64,000 nucleotides of DNA, taken from the NCBI RefSeq assembly GCF_005887615.1, contig NZ_VANS01000005.1, forward strand, positions 124,001 through 188,000, in the 5' to 3' direction. The first letter of the stretch is position 1, and each line of letters opens with the position of its first letter. Shown here piece after piece: positions 52,238 to 62,264 of the stretch. The stretch comes from Sulfitobacter sabulilitoris (GTDB taxonomy: Bacteria; Pseudomonadota; Alphaproteobacteria; Rhodobacterales; Rhodobacteraceae). Both the position numbers and the translations under genes were made by a program. Below the pieces are notes generated by a model that did not search any database, was not told the origin of the DNA, and was given only the letters and a program-made list of their open reading frames with translations.

Positions 52238-52723
52238 TCACGCCCTGCGCCGCCGCCGCCGCAAGGGAGCCGCGCCGATCATCACCGCACTCATCCCCGC
52301 AAGCGCCCCGATTCCGCCGAACACCGCACCCGCGAAATTCAACGGCAGCGCCGGCTGGTACGCCGACCAGGCCCGCGCCGCGATCTCCCGGTCGCGCAGC
52401 CGCGCCCCGTGGTAGGCGCGCATGAAGGGTCCGTGCCGCTCCAGCACCGCCAGATCGGCCCTGAGCCGGGCGTGCCGCGCGAATGTGGCTTGCATGTCGG
52501 CGCGGCGACGCTCGACGAACGCGGTGCCGGCCATCTGCTCCAACGCGGCGGCGCGGCTCAGGTCCAGCGCCGCCGCGGAGGCATCGAAATCCGCCACGAC
52601 GCGGCTCAATTCGTCCACGGCACCGCCCAGCCGCTGGACGTATTGCTGCGCATACTCGGGAAATTGCGACAGGCCCGCCGCTCCGGTCAACCCGCCCGCC
52701 AGAACCAGCAGCCGAAGGATCAT
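52238..52723 (-). CDS. DUF2937 family membrane protein
   Basis: 161-aa protein with an N-terminal membrane segment (about 2-20), a long helical periplasmic stretch (FPEYAQQYVQRLGGAVDELSR, then QMAGTAFVERRRADMQATF) and a C-terminal membrane segment with an Arg-rich end (APLRRRRRRA). This is the layout of DUF2937, whose function is unknown. It overlaps the glycosyltransferase gene by 4 bp (ATGA), so they are coupled. Confidence 0.75.
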   Translation of the reverse strand: MILRLLVLAGGLTGAAGLSQFPEYAQQYVQRLGGAVDELSRVVADFDASAAALDLSRAAALEQMAGTAFVERRRADMQATFARHARLRADLAVLERHGPFMRAYHGARLRDREIAARAWSAYQPALPLNFAGAVFGGIGALAGMSAVMIGAAPLRRRRRRA

Positions 52724-53562
52724 GATCCGCGATACTCCCCCAGGTCGTCGACCAGGTCGGGAATGCCCACCATCCCGCCCGCCCGGCGCAGCGCCGCGTC
52801 CGCGCCGAAGCGCCAGGCGGTCTTGCGCGCCGTGCGCCGCAGTTCCTTGGCCAGGCGGTAGGCGAAGGGCCCCCTGGATTTGGGGTGGTTCACCGCGTGG
52901 TCGGCGGTGCGCTCGCTTGTGCTGACCGTCACGTCCAGCGCGGCGGCGCGCGCGCGGTCGGAAAACATCGTCTGCACCGCCAGCGCGGGCATGCATTGCC
53001 ACAGGCGCAACCCGGCGGTCGGGTCAAAGACGAAATCGTCCAGGTGGTCGCAATAGCATTCGGACCGCGCCAGCAGGGCCGCGGCCGCAGCGCGCGACAG
53101 CAGGTAGCATCCGGCGCTGGCCACGGTCTGCCGGATGGGGCGCAGCACGCCCTGCACGCCGGGCAAGGCCACGGCGGGGCCGAACCGCGCAGGCTGCGGC
53201 ACGCCGTCGAGCTTGACCACGTCCCAGCCGATCCCGGCCCGCGGAACCGCCGACAGATGCGCGTCAAGCCGGGCGGACAACAGCATGTCGTCCTCGAGGA
53301 TCATCGCGGCCTCGATCCGCTCGTCCACGATCCGTTGCCACAGCGCGCGGTGGCTTTCGAAACAGGCCACTTCGGAGGCCGTCATCTCCCACCGGGGGCC
53401 CCAGCGATGCGGCACGTAGCGGGGCGAAAGCGGCGCGCGGCGGGCATCCACCGCCGGCATCCGCGCGCTGCGGTCCGACAGCCCCGCCCGCGCCAGTTGC
53501 CCTTCCATGAAGGCGGCGCGTTCAGGCACGCGGTCGAGGTTGATGTAGAAGGCTGGCACCAT
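52720..53562 (-). CDS. Glycosyltransferase family 25
   Basis: 280-aa LPS-type beta-glycosyltransferase. AFYINLDRVPERAAFMEGQL is the nucleotide-sugar binding start, EVACFESHRALWQRIVDE the GT25 helix, and MILEDDMLLS the metal-binding EDD. ASAGCYLLSRAAAAALL is also typical. It probably decorates lipopolysaccharide or capsule. It lies 5 bp after a family 2 glycosyltransferase, so the two may act in sequence. Confidence 0.87.
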   Translation of the reverse strand: MVPAFYINLDRVPERAAFMEGQLARAGLSDRSARMPAVDARRAPLSPRYVPHRWGPRWEMTASEVACFESHRALWQRIVDERIEAAMILEDDMLLSARLDAHLSAVPRAGIGWDVVKLDGVPQPARFGPAVALPGVQGVLRPIRQTVASAGCYLLSRAAAAALLARSECYCDHLDDFVFDPTAGLRLWQCMPALAVQTMFSDRARAAALDVTVSTSERTADHAVNHPKSRGPFAYRLAKELRRTARKTAWRFGADAALRRAGGMVGIPDLVDDLGEYRGS

Positions 53563-53567
53563 CGCGA

Positions 53568-54500
53568 TCAGTTTCCTTTTGCGGCGCGGGCCCGTCGCCA
53601 GGGCTGTAGCGCGCGGCGCAGCGATTTGCCAAGGCTGTGCGCCGCCGCCCGGCGCATCTGCGGCACACCCCGGTAGGCGCGCCACAACGCGAAGGTGACC
53701 GCGACCGGCATCGCCCCGGCGCGATACCAGCCCTTGAGATCCTCTTCGGAATAGCGTGACATATCCAGATGTGCGGCGAAATGCTTGCGCCAGACTGCGG
53801 CGTAATCGGCGGCGACGCGCTCATCGTCCGCGGTCAGCCCTCCGGTGTGAAAGACCGACACGCAGGCGTCGACCTGAACGCCGGTTGCGCCGGAGGCGAT
53901 CATGCGGAAAAACAGGTCGTAATCGGCAGCCACAGGAAATTGCGTATCATGCCCGTCCAGATCGACAAGCATCTGACGGTCGAGCAGGACGGCGTTGTGC
54001 GAAAACGGCATGCGCTGGAAAATCGCGTGGGTCGAGGTCCGCTTGAGGTGCCGCCGGTTGCCCGTGTCGTCGGTGCGCAGGTTCGATCCGTAGACAAAGC
54101 GCGAGCCCTCCGCCGCGCCGTCCAGCAGCCTGCCCAGCGTGTCCGGCCCGCCCAGCAGATCGTCCGAGTTCAGAAAGATGACGTAGCGCCCGCGCGCGCC
54201 GGCGATCGCCATGTTCATGCCGTCATAGAGGTTGGCATCGCGCTCCGACGTCCAGCGGATCGGCACCGCGCCGGGCTGCGCCGCGACCTGCGCCGCAAGC
54301 CCGGCGATCAGGTCCTGCGTGCCATCGGTGGAGGCCCCGTCCTGGATCACGTGCTCGATGTCGCGGCAGGTCTGTGCCTGAACGCAGTCCACGGCGGCGC
54401 GAAACCGCTGCTGGCGGCCCGCGTCGATCAGGTTGCGCGTCACCGTGATGACCGAGACGCGCGGCAGCGGTGACGGGCGGTGATCGTCGGGCGGGGCCAT
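53568..54500 (-). CDS. Glycosyltransferase family 2
   Basis: 310-aa GT-A fold enzyme. SVITVTRNLIDAGRQQRF starts the Rossmann-like half, HVIQDGASTDGTQDLI carries the first acidic motif, YVIFLNSDDLLGGPDTL the DxD-like NSDD, and FFRMIASG the acceptor region. It transfers a sugar to a glycan, probably LPS or exopolysaccharide. It heads the unit GT2, GT25, DUF2937. Confidence 0.87.
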   Translation of the reverse strand: MAPPDDHRPSPLPRVSVITVTRNLIDAGRQQRFRAAVDCVQAQTCRDIEHVIQDGASTDGTQDLIAGLAAQVAAQPGAVPIRWTSERDANLYDGMNMAIAGARGRYVIFLNSDDLLGGPDTLGRLLDGAAEGSRFVYGSNLRTDDTGNRRHLKRTSTHAIFQRMPFSHNAVLLDRQMLVDLDGHDTQFPVAADYDLFFRMIASGATGVQVDACVSVFHTGGLTADDERVAADYAAVWRKHFAAHLDMSRYSEEDLKGWYRAGAMPVAVTFALWRAYRGVPQMRRAAAHSLGKSLRRALQPWRRARAAKGN

Positions 54501-54530
54501 ATCCAGAGCGTGCCTCCCTTACGGGCAGGG

Positions 54531-55922
54531 TCAGATGTAAGTGTGGAACGCCCGCTTGCCCATCATCTCGACATGCTGGGTGGTGCGGTGCCCGGTGTAG
54601 ATGCCGTGCAGCTTTTTCACCGCCTCCTCGGGCGGCAGTTCCTCGCTTTCGCCGGTGCGGCGGTTGGTCAGTTCCACCACGCCGTTGGCCAGCCCGCGCG
54701 GCCCCACGGTGATCCGCCATGGCAGGCCGATCAGGTCCATCCGGGCGAATTTGCCGCCCGCGCGTTCGTTGCGGTCGTCATACAGCGCGTCGAGCCCGAC
54801 CGCCGTGACGCTGGCATAGATCGCTTCGCAGGCGGCATCGGCCTCGGCGTCGCCCTGCTTGAGGTTGACGATGCCGACGTGGAACGGGGTCACGCCCTCG
54901 GGCCAGATGATGCCCTTGTCGTCATGGCTCGCTTCGATGATGGCGCCCAGAAGGCGGCTTACGCCGATGCCGTGGCTGCCCATGTGGACCGGAACGGGCT
55001 TGCCGTCGGGCCCCTGCACGCGGGCGTTCATCGCCTCGGAATACTTGGTGCCGAAATAGAAGATCTGCCCTACCTCGATGCCGCGCGCGGTGCGGCGGCG
55101 CTCTTGGGGCACGGCATCGAACACCGCTGGGTCGTGGGTTTCGTCGGTGCGGGCGTAATGGGTGGTGAATTCGTCAAAGATGTCGCGGCACTGCTCGACG
55201 CTGTCGAAATCGACCTCGCGGTCGCCCAGCGCCAGATCGGTGATCGCCGCATCGTAGAACACTTCGCTTTCGCCGGTGTCGGCCAGCACCAGGAATTCGT
55301 GCGTGTCCTCGCCGCCGATGGGGCCGCTGTCGGCGCGCATCGGGATCGCCTTGAGGCCCATCCGTTCGTAGGTGCGCAGGTAGGTGACCAGGTGGCGGTT
55401 GTAGGCATGCATCGCCGCCTCGCGGTCGATGTCGAAGTTGTAGCCGTCCTTCATCAGGAATTCGCGGCCGCGCATCACGCCGAAGCGCGGGCGGACCTCG
55501 TCGCGGAATTTCCACTGGATATGATAGAGCGTCTTGGGCAGGTCCTTGTAGGAGCCGACATAGCTGCGGAAGATGTCGGTGATCAGTTCCTCGTTGGTGG
55601 GACCGTAAAGGATGTCGCGGTCATGGCGGTCGCGGATGCGCAGCATTTCGGGGCCGTAGGCGTCATAGCGGCCCGATTCCTTCCACAGGTCCGCCGATTG
55701 CAGCGTCGGCATCAGCATCGGGATATGGCCCGCGCGCTGCTGTTCCTCGTGAACGATGTTTTCCAGCTTGCGCAGCACCTTGAAGCCCAGCGGCAGCCAC
55801 GAATAGATTCCGGCGGCCGACTGCTTTATCATGCCCGCGCGCAGCATCAGCCGATGGCTGACGATCTTGGCCTCCGACGGAGTTTCCTTGAGCACTGGCA
55901 AAAAATAGCGGGTCAGACGCAT
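54531..55922 (-). CDS. proS: Prolyl-tRNA synthetase (short alphaproteobacterial form)
   Basis: 463-aa class II synthetase lacking the INS editing domain, as is normal in this class. [20 protein letters not shown] is the family N-terminus; motif 2 lies in [33 protein letters not shown] and [14 protein letters not shown] are further catalytic regions, and an anticodon-binding domain closes the protein. ATG 55922 is used; the frame runs far upstream but without homology. A GC-rich gap of 306 bp follows upstream. Confidence 0.95.
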   Translation of the reverse strand: MRLTRYFLPVLKETPSEAKIVSHRLMLRAGMIKQSAAGIYSWLPLGFKVLRKLENIVHEEQQRAGHIPMLMPTLQSADLWKESGRYDAYGPEMLRIRDRHDRDILYGPTNEELITDIFRSYVGSYKDLPKTLYHIQWKFRDEVRPRFGVMRGREFLMKDGYNFDIDREAAMHAYNRHLVTYLRTYERMGLKAIPMRADSGPIGGEDTHEFLVLADTGESEVFYDAAITDLALGDREVDFDSVEQCRDIFDEFTTHYARTDETHDPAVFDAVPQERRRTARGIEVGQIFYFGTKYSEAMNARVQGPDGKPVPVHMGSHGIGVSRLLGAIIEASHDDKGIIWPEGVTPFHVGIVNLKQGDAEADAACEAIYASVTAVGLDALYDDRNERAGGKFARMDLIGLPWRITVGPRGLANGVVELTNRRTGESEELPPEEAVKKLHGIYTGHRTTQHVEMMGKRAFHTYI

Positions 55923-56010
55923 GGCACGGTCCTTTGTCAGGAAAAACTGTTCGGTACTGGTTAGAGGAAACCCGCAAGGCCCGCAATCAGGCATTGACGC
56001 ACGGACCCCG

Positions 56011-56030
56011 CGCGGGCGCCGGCGCCCGCG
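56011..56030. repeat. 20-bp perfect GC palindrome upstream of proS
   Basis: CGCGGGCGCCGGCGCCCGCG is a perfect palindrome in the 306-bp gap between proS and the AI-2E gene. The gap is very GC-rich and shows no gene. The palindrome lies 88 bp upstream of the proS start and could be an operator or a structure in the leader. Confidence 0.45.
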
Positions 56031-56228
56031 GGCGGGCGGGATCGCGGCCCGCGGCATCGGGCCGGACCGCGCCGGCGGCGCGCCGCGCGGGGATGCAGGG
56101 CGCGCGTATCCACCGCCCCCGGCGCGCACGGACCGCCCCCGACATGCGCGGTTTTTCGCGACGCTCCCTTGAAACGGTCGCGCGCATGGGCGATGTGGGT
56201 CTGACCCTTTCCTGATCGGAGCACCCCC

Positions 56229-57311
56229 GTGGCCCTGCCCGTGCGCGAACAATTCAAATACTGGGGCGTCGCGGCGGCGGTGTTCCTGGTCGTCATGTGG
56301 TTTCTGGGCGATGTGTTGCTGCCGTTCCTGCTGGGCGGTGCGATCGCGTATTTGCTCGATCCGGTGGCCGACAGGCTCGAACGGCTGGGGCTGAGCCGGG
56401 CGCTGGCCACGGCGCTGATCACGCTGGTGGCGGTCCTGATCTTTGTCGCGATGGCGCTGCTGGTGATCCCGACGCTGGTGCAGCAGTCGGTCAACCTGTT
56501 CAACATCGCCCCCGAACTGGCACGGAATTTCACCGATTTCCTGACCGCGCAGTTTCCCGGCATCCTCGACGAAGGCTCCACCCTGCGCAGGTCGATCAAC
56601 ACCATCGGCGAAACGGTGCAGGCCAAGGGGGGCGAGTTGCTGAACACCGCGCTGTCCTCGGCGGCGTCGATCATCAATATCGTGGTGTTGCTGGTGATCG
56701 TGCCGGTGGTTGCGGTCTATCTTCTGCTCGACTGGGACAGGATGGTCGCGCGGGTCGATGAATTGCTGCCGCGCGATCACGCCCCCACCATCCGGCAACT
56801 GGCGCGCGACATCGACAAGACGCTGGCGTCGTTCATTCGCGGCATGGGCACCGTCTGCGTGATCCTGGGCGCCTATTACGCCATCGCGCTGATGCTCGTG
56901 GGGCTGCAATTCGGACTGGTGATCGGCTTCGTGGCGGGGCTCATCACCTTCATTCCCTATCTCGGCGCGCTGATCGGCGGGGCGTTGGCCATCGGTCTGG
57001 GCCTGTTCCAGTTCTGGGGCGAATGGGTGTCGCTGGGCCTGGTCGCGGGCATTTTCGTCGTCGGACAGGTGATCGAGGGCAATGTGCTCACGCCCAAGCT
57101 GGTGGGCGACAGCGTCGGCCTGCACCCGGTGTGGCTGATCCTTGCGCTGTCGGTCTTCGGGATGCTGTTCGGCTTTGTGGGTATGCTGGTGGCCGTGCCC
57201 GTGGCCGCGGCGCTGGGGGTGATCGCGCGATTTGCGGTCGATCGCTACAAGAGCAGCCTGCTGTATCGCGGCACGTCAGACCGCGCCAAAGCCCGCGACA
57301 CCGACGCCTGA
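56229..57311 (+). CDS. AI-2E family transporter (PerM-like)
   Basis: 360-aa inner-membrane protein with about eight membrane segments. [23 protein letters not shown] and [22 protein letters not shown] are family hallmarks. Members export signals or Na+/Li+; the exact substrate here is unknown. GTG 56229 with CGGAG upstream starts it. hdaA begins one base after its stop, so both are co-transcribed. Confidence 0.85.
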   Translation: MALPVREQFKYWGVAAAVFLVVMWFLGDVLLPFLLGGAIAYLLDPVADRLERLGLSRALATALITLVAVLIFVAMALLVIPTLVQQSVNLFNIAPELARNFTDFLTAQFPGILDEGSTLRRSINTIGETVQAKGGELLNTALSSAASIINIVVLLVIVPVVAVYLLLDWDRMVARVDELLPRDHAPTIRQLARDIDKTLASFIRGMGTVCVILGAYYAIALMLVGLQFGLVIGFVAGLITFIPYLGALIGGALAIGLGLFQFWGEWVSLGLVAGIFVVGQVIEGNVLTPKLVGDSVGLHPVWLILALSVFGMLFGFVGMLVAVPVAAALGVIARFAVDRYKSSLLYRGTSDRAKARDTDA

Positions 57312-57312
57312 C

Positions 57313-57996
57313 ATGACCCGGCAGCTCAGCTTCGATCTTCCTGCGCGGCCCGCGCTGGGACGCGACGATTTCATGGTCGCCCCGTCCAACGCCATTGCCG
57401 TGGCGATGATCGAGAACTGGCAGGGCTGGGCGGGTGGCAAGCTGGCGCTGACCGGGCCACCGGGCGCGGGCAAGACGCATCTGGCGCATGTCTGGGCCGC
57501 CGCCGCCGACGCGCGGATCGTGCCCGCGCGCGATCTGGCCGGGGCCGACATACCGTCGCTGGCGCAGACTTGCGTCGCGGTGGAGGACGTGCCCGCGATC
57601 AAGGGCGATATCGCGGCGCAGACCGCGCTGTTTCACCTGCACAACCTGGTATTGTCGGAGGGCCGGTCGCTGCTGCTGACGGGGAGCGGTGCGGTGCCGC
57701 ACTGGCCGCTGGATCTGCCCGATCTGGTCAGCCGCATCGCCGCCGCGCCCACCGCCGCGCTCGATCCGCCCGACGATGCGCTGCTCTGCGCCGTTCTGGC
57801 CAAGCTGTTCGCCGACCGTCAGCTGACGCCGAAACCCGATGTGATCCCCTATCTGGCGCGCCGCATGGTCCGGTCCTTTGCCGCGGCGGGCGATCTGGTG
57901 GCGGCGTTGGACAGCGCGTCGCTGGCGCGGCAGAGGCCCGTCACCCGCGCACTGGCGGCGCAGGTGCTGGACAATGGGCCCACGGGCGCGCGATAG
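57313..57996 (+). CDS. hdaA: DnaA-related regulator HdaA
   Basis: 227-aa DnaA-like AAA+ protein lacking the DNA-binding domain. QLSFDLPARPALGRDDFMV is the clamp-binding start, LTGPPGAGKTHLAHVW Walker A, and the later part is helical. HdaA with the beta clamp stimulates ATP hydrolysis of DnaA and limits re-initiation. It is one base after the AI-2E gene and 41 bp before ppk. Confidence 0.88.
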   Translation: MTRQLSFDLPARPALGRDDFMVAPSNAIAVAMIENWQGWAGGKLALTGPPGAGKTHLAHVWAAAADARIVPARDLAGADIPSLAQTCVAVEDVPAIKGDIAAQTALFHLHNLVLSEGRSLLLTGSGAVPHWPLDLPDLVSRIAAAPTAALDPPDDALLCAVLAKLFADRQLTPKPDVIPYLARRMVRSFAAAGDLVAALDSASLARQRPVTRALAAQVLDNGPTGAR

Positions 57997-58037
57997 TTGT
58001 CGCGCAGCCGTCACAGTCCGACAGCACCAAGGCCCTT

Positions 58038-60224
58038 ATGACCGACACTCCGTTTCTCAGCGATTTCCTGCGCGCCGATTTTCCGCCGGCCACCGAACTG
58101 CACGACCTGGACCTGTCCGGCCCGGCGCGGTTCTTCAACCGAGAGTTGAGCTGGCTGGGTTTCAACTGGCGCGTGGTGGAGGAGGCGGAAAACCCGCGTG
58201 TGCCGTTGCTGGAGCGGCTGCGCTTCTTGTCGATCTCCGCCACCAATCTCGACGAATTCTACACCGTGCGCGTCGCGGGCCTGCGCGAACTGGCGCACGC
58301 GGGCAACACCACGCCCGCGGCGGACGGGCTGACCCCGGCCGAACAGCTTGTTCTGATCGACGAGGACGCGCGCAAGCTGATGCAGACCCAGCAGCGCGTT
58401 CTGGTTGAACTGCTGGCCGAGATGGAAGCGCAGAACATCTGTGTGCTGCGCGCCGCGGACCTGACCCAGGCGGATCGCGATTACCTTGCCGATGTGTTTC
58501 TGACGCAGGTTTTCGCGGTTCTGTCGCCGCTGGCCATCGACCCCGCGCATCCCTTTCCCTTCATCCCCAACACCGGCTACGCACTGGCGCTGCAGCTTGA
58601 GCGCATGTCGGACAAGCGCCCCTTGCAGGCGCTGCTGCCGATCCCGGCGCAGATCGACCGCTTCATCGCGCTGCCCGCAGAGGATGACGCGCAGCGGTTC
58701 CTGCCGCTCGAAGATCTGCTGGTGCTCAACATCGACGGGCTGTTTCCGGGCTACAGGCTGAAGGCGCATTTCGAATTCCGGGTGCTGCGCGACAGCGACC
58801 TGGAGGTCGAGGAGGAGGCCGAGGACCTGGTGCGGGAGTTCGAAGTGGCGCTCAAGCGTCGCCGCCGCGGCGAGGTGGTGCGGCTGACGCATTCCGCCGG
58901 CGCGCCGCCCAAGCTCAAGGCCGTCATCATGGAGGAGCTTAACGTCGATCTGGACGAGGTCATCGAAATCGACGGCATGATCGGCATGGCCGACCTGAGC
59001 GAGCTTGTGCTGGACAGCCGTACCGATCTGCTCTGGCCGCAGTTCATCCCGCGCATCCCCGAACGCGTGACCGACCACGACGGCGACATGCTGGCGGCGA
59101 TCCGCACCAAGGACATGCTGCTGCATCACCCCTACGAGACCTTCGACATGGTGGTGCGGTTCCTGCAGCAGGCGGCGCGCGATCCGCAGGTGGTGGCGAT
59201 CAAGCAGACGCTGTACCGCACATCGCGCGACAGCCCGATCGTCGAGGCGCTGTGCGAGGCGGCCGAAGACGGCAAATCCGTCACCGCGCTGGTCGAATTG
59301 AAGGCGCGCTTTGACGAGGCCGCGAACATCCGCCAGTCGCGGCGGCTGGAGCGCGCGGGCGCGCATGTGGTCTATGGGTTCCTGGACCTCAAGACGCATG
59401 CCAAGATCAGCACGGTGGTGCGCCGCGAAGGCAACCAATTGGTGACCTACACCCATTACGGCACCGGCAACTATCACCCGATCACGGCGCGGATCTATAC
59501 CGACCTGTCGCTGTTCACCTGCGATCAGCGGTTGGGGCGCGACGCGACGAAGGTGTTCAACTACCTGTCCGGATATGCCCAGCCCGACAGCCTCGACAAC
59601 CTTGCGATATCGCCCACGACCCTGAAACCGCGCCTGTTGGAGATGATCGCGGCGGAGGCGGATTACGCCCGTGCGGGCAAGCCCGCGGCGATCTGGGCCA
59701 AGATGAATTCGATCATCGACGCCGACATGATCGACGCGCTTTACGACGCCAGCCAGGCGGGCGTCAGGATCAGCCTTGTCGTGCGCGGCATCTGCGGGCT
59801 GCGCCCCGGTATCAGGGGACTGAGCGAGAACATCCGCGTCAAGTCCATCGTCGGCCGGTTTCTCGAGCACAGCCGCATCATCTGTTTCGGCAACGGGTCG
59901 GGCCTGCCGCACAAGAAGGCGCGGGTATTCATGTCCTCGGCGGACTGGATGGGGCGGAACCTCAATCGTCGGGTGGAAACGCTGGTCGAGATCGAGAACG
60001 CCACCGTCAAGGCGCAGATCGTCAGCCAGATCATGGCGGCCAACCTGGCCGACGTGGCGCAAAGCTGGGTCATGGGGCCGGACGGGCATTTTGCCCGCCC
60101 CGCGGTCGAGGACGGCACATTCGCCTTCAGTTGCCACCGGTTCTTCATGGAAAACCCATCGCTTTCGGGGCGCGGAACGGCGGGTGCGTCGGATGTGCCG
60201 CAACTGACCCACACCGAGGATTGA
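58038..60224 (+). CDS. ppk1: Polyphosphate kinase 1
   Basis: 728-aa enzyme that makes polyphosphate from ATP. RFFNRELSWLGFNWRVVEEA is the N-domain, LFFISATNLDEF-type LRFLSISATNLDEFYTVR follows, and HAKISTVVRREG with a catalytic His and IKQTLYRTSRDSPI mark the kinase core. A second His region lies in HSRIICFGNGS. ATG 58038 is preferred to the long upstream frame. It is followed by ppx. Confidence 0.95.
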   Translation: MTDTPFLSDFLRADFPPATELHDLDLSGPARFFNRELSWLGFNWRVVEEAENPRVPLLERLRFLSISATNLDEFYTVRVAGLRELAHAGNTTPAADGLTPAEQLVLIDEDARKLMQTQQRVLVELLAEMEAQNICVLRAADLTQADRDYLADVFLTQVFAVLSPLAIDPAHPFPFIPNTGYALALQLERMSDKRPLQALLPIPAQIDRFIALPAEDDAQRFLPLEDLLVLNIDGLFPGYRLKAHFEFRVLRDSDLEVEEEAEDLVREFEVALKRRRRGEVVRLTHSAGAPPKLKAVIMEELNVDLDEVIEIDGMIGMADLSELVLDSRTDLLWPQFIPRIPERVTDHDGDMLAAIRTKDMLLHHPYETFDMVVRFLQQAARDPQVVAIKQTLYRTSRDSPIVEALCEAAEDGKSVTALVELKARFDEAANIRQSRRLERAGAHVVYGFLDLKTHAKISTVVRREGNQLVTYTHYGTGNYHPITARIYTDLSLFTCDQRLGRDATKVFNYLSGYAQPDSLDNLAISPTTLKPRLLEMIAAEADYARAGKPAAIWAKMNSIIDADMIDALYDASQAGVRISLVVRGICGLRPGIRGLSENIRVKSIVGRFLEHSRIICFGNGSGLPHKKARVFMSSADWMGRNLNRRVETLVEIENATVKAQIVSQIMAANLADVAQSWVMGPDGHFARPAVEDGTFAFSCHRFFMENPSLSGRGTAGASDVPQLTHTED

Positions 60225-60298
60225 GCCGCGGCGTCGCCGATTGACGGCCTGACCGCTTTGTCGCAGTCTGCCGTTCAATCACGAGGCCGAGGATCCGC

Positions 60299-61894
60299 AT
60301 GACCGACACCGCCCAGCCCACGATCGACGGCCAGCACGATGTTTCGCATCCCGATATGGGCCTTTTCGGGCGCCCGCTGTTCGAGGATCCCGGCGCGCGG
60401 GCGCTCAGCCGGGTGGGCGTGGTCGATGTGGGGTCGAATTCGGTCCGTTTCGTGGTGTTCGACGGCGCGGCGCGCAGCCCGGCGTATTTCTACAACGAAA
60501 AGATCATGTGCGCCCTGGGCGCGGGCCTGTCCGAGACCGGCACGCTGAGCCCCGAGGGGCGGGTGCGCGCGCTCAGCGCTTTGCGCCGGTTTCAGCATCT
60601 GGCCGAGGGCATGAACCTGCCCGCGCTGAGCGTGGTGGCCACGGCGGCGGTGCGCGATGCCACCGACGGGCCGGATTTCTGCGCCGAGGTGCGGCGCGAG
60701 ACCGGCCTGCGCATCTGGGTCATCGACGGCGAGGAAGAAGCGCGGCTGTCGGCGCAGGGTGTGTTGCTGGGCTGGCCGGGCGCGTATGGGCTTGTCTGCG
60801 ACATCGGCGGATCGTCGATGGAACTGGCGGAGATTTCCGGCGGGCGCGTGGGCCGGCGGGTCAGCTCCAGCCTCGGGCCGCTCAAACTGCGCGACATCAA
60901 GGGCGGCAAGAAGGGCCGCAAGGCGCAGATCAAGGAAACCATGCAGCAATTGCAGGAGGTGATGGGGCCGCAACGTGACCGGTTGTTCCTGGTGGGCGGA
61001 TCGTGGCGTGCCATCGCGCGGATCGACATGTACCGCCGCGGCTATCCGCTGCATGTGCTGCACGAATACCGCATGACCGCGCGCAGCGTCGGCGCGACGG
61101 TCAAGTTCATCAAATCCGCCGATCCCGATGTGCTGCGCGGATCGTGCGGCATTTCATCGGCGCGGATGTCGCTGGTGCCCTATGCCGCCGAAGTGCTGAG
61201 CCAACTGGTCAAGAATTTCAAACCCAAGGATATCGCGATTTCCAGCTACGGCATCCGCGAGGGGATGCTGTACGAGCAGATGCCGCAACGCCTGCGCGAC
61301 CGCGACCCGCTGATCGAAGCCTGCCGCTTTGCCGAGGCCAAGGATGCACGGATGCCGGGGTTCGGCCGGTCGCTCTATGCCTTCATCAACCCGATCTTCA
61401 AATCCGTGCCCGACGCCCGCAAGCGGCTGATCAAGGCCGCCTGCCTGCTGCATGACGTAAGCTGGCGCGCGCATCCCGATTACCGGGCGGAGACCTGTTT
61501 CGACAATGCCACCCGCGCCAACCTCGGCGGGCTGAAACATTCCGAACGGGTGTTTCTGGGCCTGGCGCTGCTGCACCGGTATTCCAACAAGCGCAACGGC
61601 ACGCGGTTTGACGATCTTTACGGGCTCATCGACGAGCGGATGGAAAGCGAGGCCGAAGTTCTGGGCAAAGCGATGCGCTTTGGCGCGATGCTGTGGATGA
61701 CGCAGGACGCCGAACGCGGTGTGTTCCGGTGGTATCCCAAGAAAAAGCTGCTTGAGCTGCGGCTGACGCCCGCCATGGTCCCGCTGTTCGGCGAGGTGGC
61801 GGAAGCGCGGCTGATGTCGCTGGCGGCCTCGCTCGGGGCCGAGGTCAAGGTCAGGAAAGTCAAGGCCAACACGCCGCCGCCCGACCCCGCCTAG
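60299..61894 (+). CDS. ppx: Ppx/GppA family phosphatase (exopolyphosphatase)
   Basis: 531-aa ASKHA phosphatase that shortens polyphosphate or cleaves pppGpp. VDVGSNSVRFVVFD is the first phosphate loop, ATAAVRDATDGPDF and VIDGEEEARLSAQGV follow, and CDIGGSSMELAEIS is the second loop. An HD-like C-terminal region (CLLHDVSWRAHPDY) is present. Placed 74 bp after ppk1, it gives the usual synthesis/degradation pair. Confidence 0.92.
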   Translation: MTDTAQPTIDGQHDVSHPDMGLFGRPLFEDPGARALSRVGVVDVGSNSVRFVVFDGAARSPAYFYNEKIMCALGAGLSETGTLSPEGRVRALSALRRFQHLAEGMNLPALSVVATAAVRDATDGPDFCAEVRRETGLRIWVIDGEEEARLSAQGVLLGWPGAYGLVCDIGGSSMELAEISGGRVGRRVSSSLGPLKLRDIKGGKKGRKAQIKETMQQLQEVMGPQRDRLFLVGGSWRAIARIDMYRRGYPLHVLHEYRMTARSVGATVKFIKSADPDVLRGSCGISSARMSLVPYAAEVLSQLVKNFKPKDIAISSYGIREGMLYEQMPQRLRDRDPLIEACRFAEAKDARMPGFGRSLYAFINPIFKSVPDARKRLIKAACLLHDVSWRAHPDYRAETCFDNATRANLGGLKHSERVFLGLALLHRYSNKRNGTRFDDLYGLIDERMESEAEVLGKAMRFGAMLWMTQDAERGVFRWYPKKKLLELRLTPAMVPLFGEVAEARLMSLAASLGAEVKVRKVKANTPPPDPA

Positions 61895-62223
61895 ATGTCG
61901 ATTTCGTCCCCCGGCGCGGGTGTGTCGGCGGGCGCGCGATCCGCGGGCGGCTTGCGGCGAATGATGATGTCGCCGTTGGGCAGCATTTCGGGCGGCTCAT
62001 AGACGCTCCAGTCCTCGACCTCCTCCACCAGATCGCGCAGTGCCGGGCCCATCCGGTCGACAAAGGCCTGCATCCCCTGCAACGCCGGGCCCATCTCTTC
62101 CAGCAGACCTTCGAGGAACATCTGCGCGCCGCGCTGCATCAGCGAGGGCGCGTCGTCCTCCTGCGCGGCCAGCGGGGCGGCAAGCAGCAGGGCGGCGGCA
62201 AATGGTGCGATGAACCGGGGCAT
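61891..62223 (-). CDS. Small secreted protein (hypothetical)
   Basis: 110-aa protein with a signal peptide (MPRFIAPFAAALLLAAPLAA) and an acidic helical mature part (MFLEGLLEEMGPALQGMQAFVDRM), ending in LPNGDIIIRRKPPADRAP. Proteins of this type are common in Rhodobacteraceae as periplasmic proteins of unknown role. ATG 62223 has no clear ribosome-binding site. It overlaps ppx by 4 bp tail to tail. Confidence 0.68.
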   Translation of the reverse strand: MPRFIAPFAAALLLAAPLAAQEDDAPSLMQRGAQMFLEGLLEEMGPALQGMQAFVDRMGPALRDLVEEVEDWSVYEPPEMLPNGDIIIRRKPPADRAPADTPAPGDEIDI

Positions 62224-62264
62224 GACGCCACTATACGCGCCCGCCGCCCGAATTTCGAGAGCGA

